This document shows, one piece after another, positions 7,579 through 15,526 of a DNA stretch of 39,013 bases. The stretch is from assembly GCF_001635685.1 (NCBI RefSeq), contig NZ_LWFF01000335.1, positions 1 through 39,013 on the forward strand, written 5' to 3'. Position numbers and translations under genes: made by a program. Each line of letters starts with the position of its first letter. Position 1 is the first letter of the stretch. Under the pieces are notes generated by a model. It worked only from the letters and a program-made list of their open reading frames with translations, made no database searches and was not told where the DNA came from. The stretch is from Erythrobacter sp. HI0063 (GTDB lineage Bacteria > Pseudomonadota > Alphaproteobacteria > Sphingomonadales > Sphingomonadaceae).

Positions 7579-7845
7579 ATGAAGAGAACGAGGTTTACCG
7601 AAGAGCAGATCATTGGCGTGCTGAAGGAGGCCGAAGCGGGAGCGAAGACAGCCGACCTGGCCCGGCGGCATGGGGTGTCCGAAGCGACGATCTATAACTG
7701 GAAGTCGAAGTATGGCAGGCTGGAGGTGTCAGAGGCCCGCCGGTTGAAGGAGCTCGAGAGCGAGAACGCGAAGCTCAAGCGGTTGCTGGCCGATGCCATG
7801 CTCGACCAGGCCGCGCTGAAAAATCTTCTGGCAAAAAAGTTCTGA
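7579..7845 (+). CDS. IS3-family transposase OrfA
   Basis: This 88-residue protein is the DNA-binding half of an IS3-type transposase. It has an N-terminal helix-turn-helix of the Transposase_8 type (FTEEQIIGVLKEAEAG...DLARRHGVSEATIYNWK, about residues 6-45), followed by a leucine-zipper-like helix (about 52-85) used for oligomerisation. The AAGGACGGACGAG before the ATG gives the ribosome site. The stop codon follows the slippery sequence A AAA AAG, so a fraction of ribosomes should shift by -1 into orfB to make the full transposase. Length and layout are normal for the family. Confidence 0.95.
   Translation: MKRTRFTEEQIIGVLKEAEAGAKTADLARRHGVSEATIYNWKSKYGRLEVSEARRLKELESENAKLKRLLADAMLDQAALKNLLAKKF
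7833..7839 (+). promoter_or_regulatory. Programmed -1 frameshift site (A AAA AAG)
   Basis: The heptamer AAAAAAG is read as GCA AAA AAG in the orfA frame, six bases before its stop codon. Slipping back one base leads directly into the orfB frame (VLTPAAQREAV...), as expected for OrfAB fusion in the IS3 family. Confidence 0.85.
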
Positions 7846-8751
7846 CGCCCGCCGCGCAGCGGGAAGCTGTCGCTCATCTCCAGGCCTGCCACGGAATGAG
7901 CGAGCGGCGGGCGTGCCGTGTCATCGATGCCGATCGCAAGAGCGTGCGTTACCGTTCCACGCGGGATGATGATGCCGATCTGCGTGAGAAGCTGCGCGGG
8001 CTGGCCAACCAGCGTCGGCGGTTCGGCTATCGTCGATTGCATATCCTGCTGCGTCGGGAGGGCGTGATGATCAACCGGAAGAAGACACAGGGGCTCTACA
8101 AGGAGGAAGGCTTGGCAGTGAGGCGACGACGAAGCCGCAGGCGTGCTATCGGCACGACGGCACCTGCTCCGGTGCTCGCCTTGCCGAACCAGCGCTGGAG
8201 CCTGGACTTCGTTCACGACCAGATGGCGTCCGGCAGGCGGTTCCGGGTCCTCAACGTGGTCGATGACGTGACCAGGGAGTGCCTGGCAGCGGTGCCGGAC
8301 ACGTCGATTTTGGGGGCGCCGTGTCGTTCGTGAGCTGACCGAGCTGATCGCCCGGCGTGGCAAGCCCGGCATGATCGTCAGCGACAATGGGACGGAACTC
8401 ACCAGCAATGCCGTGCTGGCATGGTGCGGCGAAATCGGCGTCGAGTGGCATTACATCGCACCGGGAAGGCCGATGCAGAATGGCTATGTCGAGAGCTTCA
8501 ATGGCCGGATGCGGGATGAACTGCTCAACGAGACGCTGTTCATGAGCATGGCTCATGCCCGTGTCGAGATCGCTGCCTGGGTGGATGACTACAACCGGGA
8601 GCGACCGCACTCATCCCTTGGCTACACAACACCGGCGGCGTTCGCCGCCAAACTGGATAAGCAATGGGCCGCTTCGCTACGCCCTACGGGCTCCGCTACG
8701 CAGCCCATTGCTTCAACCGCGCTTATGCGCAAAACAACCGCCCGGCTCTAA
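7839..8751 (+). pseudogene. IS3-family transposase OrfB, frameshifted
   Basis: The frame reached by -1 slippage encodes an HTH_21-like region and an rve integrase core. WSLDFVHD carries the first catalytic Asp; the second (IVSDNGTEL) and the Glu (NGYVESFNG) are in a different frame. The break lies in a run of five G at 8312-8316. Removing one G restores a continuous protein (...[16 protein letters not shown]...), while as written the first part stops at 8333. All three catalytic residues remain, so this is either a recent inactivating indel or a sequencing error. A separate ATG at 7896 lies in the first part. The C-terminal motif [13 protein letters not shown] also occurs, decayed, in the remnant near 10300. 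Confidence 0.88.
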
Positions 8752-8761
8752 TCCCAGCTGG

Positions 8762-8783
8762 GGGAAAGCTGGGGGTCACGTCA
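8762..8783 (-). repeat. IS right terminal inverted repeat
   Basis: Read on the minus strand it begins TGACGTGACCCCC and pairs with the left end. It lies 10 bp beyond the orfB stop codon, as is usual for compact IS3 elements. Confidence 0.9.
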
Positions 8784-8845
8784 TCCTCAGAAAAGACGAT
8801 AATAGAGAATGCTGTTTGAAACAAATATTATTAAATAGAGTGAAG

Positions 8846-9649
8846 CTATGCTTCATATCTCGAGAGAAGCTTTGCCGATACAATCGCGGTGGATCTTATC
8901 GCCTGATCCATAAATCCAAAAAAGGCTGATGGTCGATCGAATAGCTCCCAAGACAAGGCTGCATTAAGGAAGGAGCGCTGGTTGATTTGAAGGAATGGCC
9001 CTAACGGGAGAATTGGCCCCGCAAGAATGCCATTTGCGTACAGATACGCTTGTAGCATTATTCGTGCAGTGCGCCCATTGCCATCCAAGAAAGGATGTGC
9101 AACGAGTAAATCTAGAAACAGCCAAATAGCTTTGGTCATGATAAGGCTAGAAGCAACCGGTGCGTTAAACTCGCTTACCCAAGATTCCAAGAATGTAAAC
9201 GGGTCACTGGCGCAATCGAATTGAGTTACATGGCCAGATTTAAATCTCGTGGTAGTAAGCCAACCTTTTCGAAGCGCATTACTGCCTCCAACTATGCGAT
9301 TTACTTGCCTTATTGCGTCTACGTCTACGCGGCCATTCTCAGTTTCGTTCCAAATATAATAAGCAGATAGCTCACTAGATGGCCTCTGTTTGAATTTAGC
9401 GTATCTTCGCTCACTATAATCAACGCCTAAAGACCTTAGGCAATCGTCTAACTGTTTTTCCATGCAGAGCGAGGATCGCTGACTCTCGTACATTTCCAAT
9501 TCAAATCCGACGGGCCAATTTTTTTTGTCAATCTTGCCTATATCTTCGAACAGGAGTTCGGCTGGATCAATGTTGCTCCCATCTCGTAAGCTAGTCCTCG
9601 GCATCTGAAGTCGTTTCAGCTTCAAAATTCCTGAGTCATTCTGGAACAT
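8846..9649 (-). CDS. Fic domain protein (putative AMPylase)
   Basis: Residues 185-196 read HPFLDGNGRTAR, an exact match to the Fic active-site motif HxFx(D/E)GNGRxxR. Fic enzymes usually transfer AMP from ATP to Ser, Thr or Tyr of a target protein. Helices before the motif (SSLIMTKAIWLFLDLLVAH) fit the Fic fold. The N-terminal part (about 1-100) is typical of stand-alone Fic proteins. I see no clear (S/T)xxxE(G/N) inhibitory motif; RPSSELSAYYIWN stands near where one could occur. ATG 9649 overlaps the end of the sulfotransferase gene by 14 bp, implying translational coupling. The gene is visibly AT-richer than the host regions. The target is unknown; toxin, effector or modification of cluster products are all possible. 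Confidence 0.88.
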   Translation of the reverse strand: MFQNDSGILKLKRLQMPRTSLRDGSNIDPAELLFEDIGKIDKKNWPVGFELEMYESQRSSLCMEKQLDDCLRSLGVDYSERRYAKFKQRPSSELSAYYIWNETENGRVDVDAIRQVNRIVGGSNALRKGWLTTTRFKSGHVTQFDCASDPFTFLESWVSEFNAPVASSLIMTKAIWLFLDLLVAHPFLDGNGRTARIMLQAYLYANGILAGPILPLGPFLQINQRSFLNAALSWELFDRPSAFFGFMDQAIRSTAIVSAKLLSRYEA

Positions 9650-10220
9650 AGCCGAACTCGTCGATAGTCTCCCGATCCAACTCAGCAATTATGTCTTTAG
9701 AACGATCGCTTAACCTATCGACATCGGGAGATTCCGATAGTGGTGAAGCATTTTCATGTGGCAAAAAATTTGAGAGATTAAATTTATGTGCAAGCTCAGA
9801 GTGAGCTCTATCGATTTCTTCAAATCGAAAAGCCTTCGTAACACCGGACCACCATAACTTTTGATCTACGCCGAACCAGTTGGCCTTCTGCGGAGACAAG
9901 GTATTGTATTCGATCCACTCATTTAGAAGGAAATGTCTCGCAATGGTCGATGAAAAATTATTGTTCATCATCGCAGCATAGGTCGCACTGCGCTGGAAAT
10001 TATATAAAGATACATATCGCCGCCAAGGATTTCGAACAAAACAAAATGAAAAGAAATTGTTCCAATCGCTTTGAAAAAATTTCTTACGTATTACAACAGG
10101 TGATATATGTGCGAACCTAAACGGTTCTGAGTCGTCAAAATCAAAAAGCTTTGCAATCGAACGGCCTCCAGTCTTTGGGTTGTGAATGAATATTACGCGA
10201 TTTGGATGATCGAAAAACAT
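9636..10220 (-). CDS. Sulfotransferase family protein (Sulfotransfer_2-like)
   Basis: The N-terminus IFIHNPKTGGRSI (about residues 10-22) is the 5'-phosphosulfate-binding loop of PAPS-dependent sulfotransferases. CFVRNPWRRYVSLYNF (about 60-75) matches the 3'-phosphate-binding block. These enzymes move sulfate from PAPS to hydroxyl groups of sugars, lipids or tyrosines. At 194 residues it is short but covers the whole small-family core. It is AT-rich, overlaps the downstream Fic gene, and ends a few hundred bases from a decayed IS right end. In this setting it could sulfate an exported peptide or a surface glycan; the sequence does not say which. Confidence 0.85.
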   Translation of the reverse strand: MFFDHPNRVIFIHNPKTGGRSIAKLFDFDDSEPFRFAHISPVVIRKKFFQSDWNNFFSFCFVRNPWRRYVSLYNFQRSATYAAMMNNNFSSTIARHFLLNEWIEYNTLSPQKANWFGVDQKLWWSGVTKAFRFEEIDRAHSELAHKFNLSNFLPHENASPLSESPDVDRLSDRSKDIIAELDRETIDEFGYVPE

Positions 10221-10279
10221 TCTCGAGGTATGTCCTATTTCCTAGTTTCGCGTTTTCTTTCCGGGAGCTGAAGCATGCC

Positions 10280-10563
10280 TGAAGTGACCTTTAGCTTTGC
10301 TAGCAAGGATTAGAGCCGAACCGGTTTGTTGCGCATGAGCATTGTTGAAGCAAGGGACTGCTTAACGAAGCCCAAGGGAGTGGCGAAGGGGCCTTTGCTG
10401 ATACAGATAGGGGCGAGGGTCCCGGTTTGCGTAGGCAAGCGATGGGTGCTGTCTCTTCCGAATGAACGTGGGGATCCGCCTCCCGTGATACGATCTGGTC
10501 ACGAACCAAGTCGAGGTTCCAACACCGGGTCGGAAGGGCGAGCACCGGAGCCGACACCTCCAT
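10280..10563 (-). pseudogene. Decayed 3' part of an IS3-type transposase with right terminal repeat
   Basis: On the minus strand, pieces of OrfB appear in different frames: APVLALPTRCWNLDLVRDQ (matching APVLALPNQRWSLDFVHDQ of the intact copy), RKRQHPSLAYANRDP (matching [15 protein letters not shown]), then QSLASTMLMRNKPVRL and a stop (matching [16 protein letters not shown]). The segment between the first two is deleted. The terminal repeat TGAAGTGACC starts at 10280. This is an older, inverted relative of the copy at 7513 and marks the right edge of the AT-rich cargo. Confidence 0.85.
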
Positions 10564-10997
10564 GCCGACAGTGCTACTGCTGCCAGGTCGCCCACTGCAA
10601 GAGCCTCGTCGCGATAAAAACAGCTAAGTGTTCCTTCAGTTTATCATCATGTCTTCTCCGAGCCCGGAAGACAAGCGAACGAGACCGGGGGATTTCTGAC
10701 TGGCGTGAGCGGCAGGCCCTCAGGCATTGAGCGCTTTGGAACTTCGCCTTGTGATCAGTATCGTGGCGTATGGGACGGCACCTCAAGGCCGGTGTGCCGT
10801 ACGGCGCGGTCCTTACCGACACTGCGGCGAGCGCAAGCAATGTTAATTCAATGTATACGCTGTTCAATCGGTTCATCACGTAACTTTAAGACCCAGAGAG
10901 CAAGAACTGTCATCCCGATCTGTTGCCTGCATTATGCATGTTTTGGGGTTTTAGGCTTCTCCTTAATCAGTTCGAGCTGCGCATAAACACGGGAAGC
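10564..10997 (-). other. Gene-poor stretch upstream of the IS remnant
   Basis: The first 30 or so bases may still belong to the decayed transposase. I searched all frames for a small double-glycine precursor peptide, which often sits next to a C39 exporter, and found none. Short open frames here lack ribosome sites and recognisable sequence. An eight-base inverted repeat (TAGGCTTC...GAAGCCTA on the minus strand) follows the exporter stop codon, but its 30-base loop makes a terminator unlikely. Confidence 0.5.
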
Positions 10998-13175
10998 CTA
11001 GCTCATTTTCGACGCCTGAATGCTCCCGCTGCTACGCACGTTGAAGGGCACCGGCGGGTTAACGGGTTTGACGAAACCGTCGTTGACCGTGACGATACGG
11101 TCGGCCATCCGGATCGTCGCCGGCCGGTGTGCGATGGCGATACGGGTGATCTTCAATTCGCTGATGGTCTTCAGGATCTCCGTTTCGTTCATGTCGTCCA
11201 GATTTGCCGTTCCCTCGTCCAGGATGAGCACCTTGGGACGCGGATAGAGCGCTCTTGCGAGGAGGACGCGCTGAAGCTGTCCCTGCGACAGGATCGATCC
11301 CATGTCACCCACGAGGGACTCGTAGCCCATCGGCATGCCTTCGATCTCACTGGCGATCCGCGCCTGCGTCGCCACCTCGCGGACGCGGTCCATGTCGATC
11401 TGAGGGTCGAAGAAGGCGATGTTCTCCGCCAAAGACCCCGCGTAGAGCATGTCTCCCTGGGCCACTAGGCCGATCCCCCTGCGGTAGCGTGACTTCTGCA
11501 GCGACGAGATGGGGCGATCACCGAGCCTCACCGTCCCCGCCGATGGTTCGAAAAGGCCCATGATGACCTTGACGAGAGTCGTCTTGCCGCCGCCCGAAGG
11601 CCCCGTGACCGCGACGAACTCGCCGGGTTCGATGGTCAGGTCGACGTTCTTGAGCGTCCATGGCTCGTTCTGTCCGTATCGGAAGGACAGGCGTTCGACG
11701 ATCAGCGGTTTGGAGAAGTCCGGTTCCTCGCGGCTCTTCTCGATTTCGGAATCCTCGGTCCTCGACAAGGCGATGTCCGCGATCCGGGTGAGGTGCACCT
11801 TGACGATCTGGAAGTTGATGGCCTGTTCCGTCAAACGCATGCCAGCGTCGAGGAACTGCTGCTTGTAGGCCTGGAACGCGAAGATCATGCCGATGGTCAG
11901 CAGGGAATCGAAGGCCAACGTAATCGCCAGATAGACGAAGATCACGCGTTCTATAGCGATGACGAACTGGCCGAGCGCATCGAAACCGGCACTCAGGCGA
12001 CCGAGCTTGATCTGGGCATTGACTGCGTCGGCCTTGGTCTTCTGCCAGAGGCGCTGACGGTTGCCCTCCTGCCCGAACGCCTTGATCGCCGCGATTCCGC
12101 GCACGGATTCTATGAAGTTGCTGTTCTCCTTGGCCGCGGTCGTGATGACGTCGAGGTTCCGCAGTCTCAGGGCCTGCAGGAAGGCCACCCTAATAACGAT
12201 GAAGATTGTCAGGGCCGCGACCGCTATCCCGGCGAGAAGTCCCGAATAGATGAACATGAGTGCGAGCGTGAGAAGGGCCATGAGGCCGTCGATGAAGGCT
12301 GCGATCATCCCCTGGCTGAGAAGCTGGCTGATCGGCTGGGTCGAACCGAAGCGCGATATGATATCGCCGACGTGCCGCTTCTCGAAGTAGTCCAGCGGCA
12401 GCCTCACGAGGTGACGGAACAGGTTGATGATCACCTGATAGGAAAGCGAGTTGCTGAGCGTCACGAGGATCAGCGAGCGCAGCCAGCTCGTCAGGAAGTT
12501 CACGACCGACAGTCCGCCGAACCCTAACGCGAGGACCAGGAGCAGATCGCGATCGAAGGCCGGGAATACCGTATCGATGGATATCTGGAGAAAGAACGGG
12601 GTCGCGAGGACTACTAGCTGGAGGACGAGGGACAGCAGGACGACGTTGCGGATCGTGGACCAGAAACCGGTCATGGACGACCAGAGCTGCGTGATGCCGA
12701 GCTGCTGGCGTTCGATCTTCGGCTTGAAGGATTCGGACTTGAGTAGGTCGAGCGCGACGCCGGTCCAATGGCGCGAGACGTCCTCCCTCTTCAGCACGAC
12801 TTCGCCTTTGGCGGGATCGTTGATGTGGTAGCGATTCCCGCGAAGTCCTGAACTGATCTTCGTCAGCACGACGAAATGGTTCAGGTTCCAATGCAGGATC
12901 GCGGGAAGCGAGAGATGCGGTAGGTCCTCCAGCTCGCCTCGCAGCGGCCTGGCGTTGAAGCCCATGTCTTCGGCCACTTGCATGACCTGCTTCAGATCGG
13001 CGCCCTTGAGGGACATCCCGTAGCGCTGACGCAGAGCGATGAGGTCCGTCTGGTATCCATGGTATCCGGCCACCATGGCGAGACACGCGAGCGCACACTC
13101 GCTCGACTCTCCTTGCGGGATGTAGGGCGTATGCTTGCGGCCGCTAACCTGCAGCAGCTCCGACGGACCGCTCAT
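10998..13175 (-). CDS. Peptidase C39-containing ABC exporter (PCAT)
   Basis: The order is an N-terminal C39 cysteine peptidase (about residues 15-150), an ABC transmembrane domain (about 160-440) and a nucleotide-binding domain (about 490-710). The peptidase keeps its active site: Q21, C27 (SSECALAC), H100 (LNHFVVL) and D120 (INDPAKG). Such exporters cut double-glycine leaders and move the mature protein across the inner membrane. The ATPase has Walker A GPSGGGKTT (about 525), Walker B VLILDEG (about 657) and H-loop IAHRP, but the signature is LSQGQ rather than LSGGQ, and DEGTANLD replaces the usual DEATSALD. The chosen ATG overlaps the hlyD stop as ATGA; an in-frame start at 13217 would lengthen the overlap. 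Closest known types are microcin exporters such as CvaB. Confidence 0.95.
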   Translation of the reverse strand: MSGPSELLQVSGRKHTPYIPQGESSECALACLAMVAGYHGYQTDLIALRQRYGMSLKGADLKQVMQVAEDMGFNARPLRGELEDLPHLSLPAILHWNLNHFVVLTKISSGLRGNRYHINDPAKGEVVLKREDVSRHWTGVALDLLKSESFKPKIERQQLGITQLWSSMTGFWSTIRNVVLLSLVLQLVVLATPFFLQISIDTVFPAFDRDLLLVLALGFGGLSVVNFLTSWLRSLILVTLSNSLSYQVIINLFRHLVRLPLDYFEKRHVGDIISRFGSTQPISQLLSQGMIAAFIDGLMALLTLALMFIYSGLLAGIAVAALTIFIVIRVAFLQALRLRNLDVITTAAKENSNFIESVRGIAAIKAFGQEGNRQRLWQKTKADAVNAQIKLGRLSAGFDALGQFVIAIERVIFVYLAITLAFDSLLTIGMIFAFQAYKQQFLDAGMRLTEQAINFQIVKVHLTRIADIALSRTEDSEIEKSREEPDFSKPLIVERLSFRYGQNEPWTLKNVDLTIEPGEFVAVTGPSGGGKTTLVKVIMGLFEPSAGTVRLGDRPISSLQKSRYRRGIGLVAQGDMLYAGSLAENIAFFDPQIDMDRVREVATQARIASEIEGMPMGYESLVGDMGSILSQGQLQRVLLARALYPRPKVLILDEGTANLDDMNETEILKTISELKITRIAIAHRPATIRMADRIVTVNDGFVKPVNPPVPFNVRSSGSIQASKMS

Positions 13176-14416
13176 CCGTTGCGCCTGAGGACGGCGTTCA
13201 ACGGTTGGAGCAGCCATGCGAGGAAGCTCTGGCGCTCCAGTATGACGTTCGCCTGAAGAGTCATGCCAGGCTGCAGGGCCACCCTCTCGCCGTATGCTGC
13301 GATATCCTGCTGGTCGAGTTTGACGCGCACGCGGTAGATGGGTTCCTCGAACTGGAACGGTATCTCGGTCTCGCGCGGATCGATCGCGGTGCGGGAGACC
13401 GAGGACACCTTGCCCCCGAAGCTGCCGAAGCGCTGGTAGGGAAATGCGTCGTATAGAAGTCGCGTCTCCTTGCCGGGTTCGACGAACCCGATGGCCCGGC
13501 TAGGGGCAAAGAGCTCCGCCGAGAGCTGCGCTTCGTCCGGCACTATGACCATCAGGGCCCGTCCGGCCAGCGCCGGGCGACCGAGTCCGGTGTCGAAGGC
13601 CGTGACCCTGCCGGCGATCGGCGCCGTGATCACGAAGCTCTGCTCGCCTTCGAGGCGTGCTTCTTCGGCGGAGAGGGCCTGGAGGCCATCCCGGATCTGC
13701 GAAACCCCCTGCTCCGCATCGATTGACACGCTGGCCATCTGAGCGCGCGCCTGTCCGGCTTCGCCTTCGCTCAGGGCCAGACGCTCGCGTAGGGCCGCGA
13801 GTTGCTGCTGGGAGCCTAGGATCGCCTGCCTTCGCCGCTCGAACTCGACTTTTGTCATGAAGCCGCGGTTCACGACCTCGACGCTCTGCTCGAACATCTC
13901 CTCGTTCGACGCGACCGTCCTCTCCTGAAGCGCGATCTGGTTCCGCAGACTGGCCGCCTGCTGTTCGGCCGAGGCGACGACGGACGCCAGTCGGCTCCGC
14001 TCCGCTTCCGCCCTCTGCCGCGCGAGAAGGACCTGCGCTTCGGATAGCTGGCGTCTGGCGTCGATGGCTCCCAGCCCCCGTTCGGCGACCGCGCCGCCGG
14101 TGGCGGCCTGCCGTTCGAGGTTGACCACCAGGAGCGGATCTCCTTTCTCGACCCGGAGTCCTTCGGCGACGGCCAGCTCGGCAACCGTACCGCTCTGCTG
14201 CGAGACCACCCTGGCGCTGGCTACGTCCGTCACGAGTATGCCGGGAACGGTCTCGATACGCGCGTAGGTTCCGGTCGTCAGCCAAACGGCGGCGATGGCG
14301 ATCGTCACGAAGAGCACGATGGAAAGGACACGGTTCGAAGTGGACTGCGAGATGACGACCTCGCCATGCAGCCTGTCCTTGCGGCCTTCGATAACCTCTT
14401 GTCGGAAAAGGGACAT
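13172..14416 (-). CDS. HlyD-family membrane fusion protein for the C39 exporter
   Basis: The N-terminus MSLFRQEVIEGRKDRLHGEV is typical of adaptors paired with C39 exporters. One transmembrane helix follows (about residues 28-48, VLSIVLFVTIAIAAVWLTTG), then a lipoyl/biotinyl half (about 65-100), a long coiled coil (about 110-245) and the second lipoyl half with a beta-barrel (FVITAPIAGRVTAF onward). It would bridge the inner-membrane exporter to an outer-membrane channel; no TolC gene is present here. ATG 14416 is chosen for family length; a GTG three codons earlier is possible. Its stop overlaps the exporter start by four bases, so the two form an operon. Composition is host-like, unlike the AT-rich cargo genes. 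Confidence 0.93.
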   Translation of the reverse strand: MSLFRQEVIEGRKDRLHGEVVISQSTSNRVLSIVLFVTIAIAAVWLTTGTYARIETVPGILVTDVASARVVSQQSGTVAELAVAEGLRVEKGDPLLVVNLERQAATGGAVAERGLGAIDARRQLSEAQVLLARQRAEAERSRLASVVASAEQQAASLRNQIALQERTVASNEEMFEQSVEVVNRGFMTKVEFERRRQAILGSQQQLAALRERLALSEGEAGQARAQMASVSIDAEQGVSQIRDGLQALSAEEARLEGEQSFVITAPIAGRVTAFDTGLGRPALAGRALMVIVPDEAQLSAELFAPSRAIGFVEPGKETRLLYDAFPYQRFGSFGGKVSSVSRTAIDPRETEIPFQFEEPIYRVRVKLDQQDIAAYGERVALQPGMTLQANVILERQSFLAWLLQPLNAVLRRNG

Positions 14417-14752
14417 AAGAATCACCGCAATTAATGAGCTCGGAATGGAGGGAGTGATAGGAGACTAACCGCACATTGAATAGGACAGGGTCCGAATTCC
14501 GAGGTTGCTCCGAAGAATTTCTCGCGGCGGGCGAGGGTTCTATCACTACGACGTAGCAGCCATCCCACAGTGCAAGACCGCACGGCAGCTTTTAGGCGCT
14601 CAACCGACCTATTGAGTGGTTGCAATGGGGTATGTTCTGTTGAAGAAGTCGCTGCCGAAGGTCGGTTTGGCTCGCGGCTGACACTGAGCGAGCAACGTTG
14701 CAATAACGCTCAGGCGGGTGGAACGGCCGGCATCGGTCGCGCCTTAACCAGC
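14417..14752 (-). other. Upstream region of the exporter operon, no gene recognised
   Basis: This stretch should hold the hlyD promoter, but I see no convincing -35/-10 pair. The right part may be the decayed 3' end of the DUF772-type transposase. No double-glycine leader peptide is encoded on either strand. Confidence 0.45.
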
Positions 14753-15260
14753 TTACGAAGGTAATGAGCCGCGGCGGATAGGGAGTTCCGTCTTCGCCTC
14801 CGTATGGTCCACGCGAGGCAACCCGTCCTGGCCCAACACCGAGCGCTGGTGTTGCACATCGGCTCTGATCACGCTGGCCTCGACGACCAAACCGTGGGTA
14901 ACTACCAGCCCTTCGGCCATGGAGCGCTCCCCTTTCGTCTCGAGAAGCTTGCGCAACGGACCGCTGTCGTGGAAACACCTGTGGCGTTTTACTGGTGAAA
15001 GTCGAGTGATCGGGCACCGCGCCATCCAGATCGCGGCGGCAGAACTAGCGATAGGCGAGAGTGAGATGCGCCTCTTCGCACAGCCGCCGCTCCGACCGCA
15101 TGCCCATGCAGTAGCCGACGATCAGCATCCGAATCATCAGCTCGTAATCGATTGAGGGACGACCGGTTGCGCTATAAAATGGCTTCAGATTCTCGCGGAT
15201 GCCGGTGAGAACGACGAACCAGTCGATTGCGGACAACGGGTGTCCGGCGGAACATTATCC
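14753..15260 (-). pseudogene. Decayed DUF772-type (IS1182/IS5-like) transposase
   Basis: The minus strand encodes the N-terminal domain typical of these transposases: GRPSIDYELMIRMLIVGYCMG and RSERRLCEEAHLTLAYR, then FCRRDLDGAVPDHSTF. An amber codon (TAG 15045-15047) stands where the family has Trp after LAYR. Near 14980 the frame shifts, and similarity continues as GPLRKLLETKGERSMAEGLV...EASVIRADVQHQRSV before fading out. The start and the DDE catalytic part are not recognisable. It marks the right edge of the accessory island. Confidence 0.85.
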
Positions 15261-15526
15261 TCAATGCGGAAGCTGTAGGACAGCGCCCCCTGAATCACCG
15301 CTGTTCGCCCATCATCGCCCTGATCTTCGCTTACCAACGAAGACTGAATCAGCACTTCGTGCCGACCATAAGCGGGTGTTTTTCACTGGAACAGGGTCAC
15401 AAAGCAGACTTCAGCCGGTCAGTTCGACGAAAATTTCCCAGCAATCTGAGTGCCCACCTTTGTCATGCCAGGCGCACCATTTCCCGGTCAAAAGCGCATC
15501 TGACTGCGCATTTGAAAACCGAACGA

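Larger units (their letters stand above)
7513..8783 (+). mobile_element. IS3-family insertion sequence, nearly complete
   Basis: The element is 1271 bp long with imperfect terminal inverted repeats, an orfA, a -1 slippery sequence and a frameshifted DDE orfB. Both ends begin TGACGTGACCCCC, and the similarity continues inward to a shared GGATTAGAG. No target-site duplication is visible (aaact on the left, tcctc on the right), which suggests recombination after insertion or an old event. It lies in the opposite orientation to the surrounding cargo genes and separates the Fic gene from the HExxH protein gene. Confidence 0.92.

Noticed and set aside
7505..8790. Target-site duplication of the IS3-type element
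   Set aside because: The flanks (aaact and tcctc) do not match; the apparent gacg/cgtc similarity is part of the inverted repeats.
10564..10997. Small double-glycine precursor peptide next to the exporter
   Set aside because: No frame on either strand shows a leader with E-L and GG at the right spacing. The same holds for 14417-14752.
11793..14546. Long alternative frames within the exporter and HlyD genes
   Set aside because: Shadows in other frames; the exporter and adaptor reading frames contain all expected motifs.
15261..15526. tRNA gene or attachment site at the island/chromosome junction
   Set aside because: No cloverleaf sequence, TTCRANY loop or direct repeat was found; the stretch looks like unassigned intergenic DNA.
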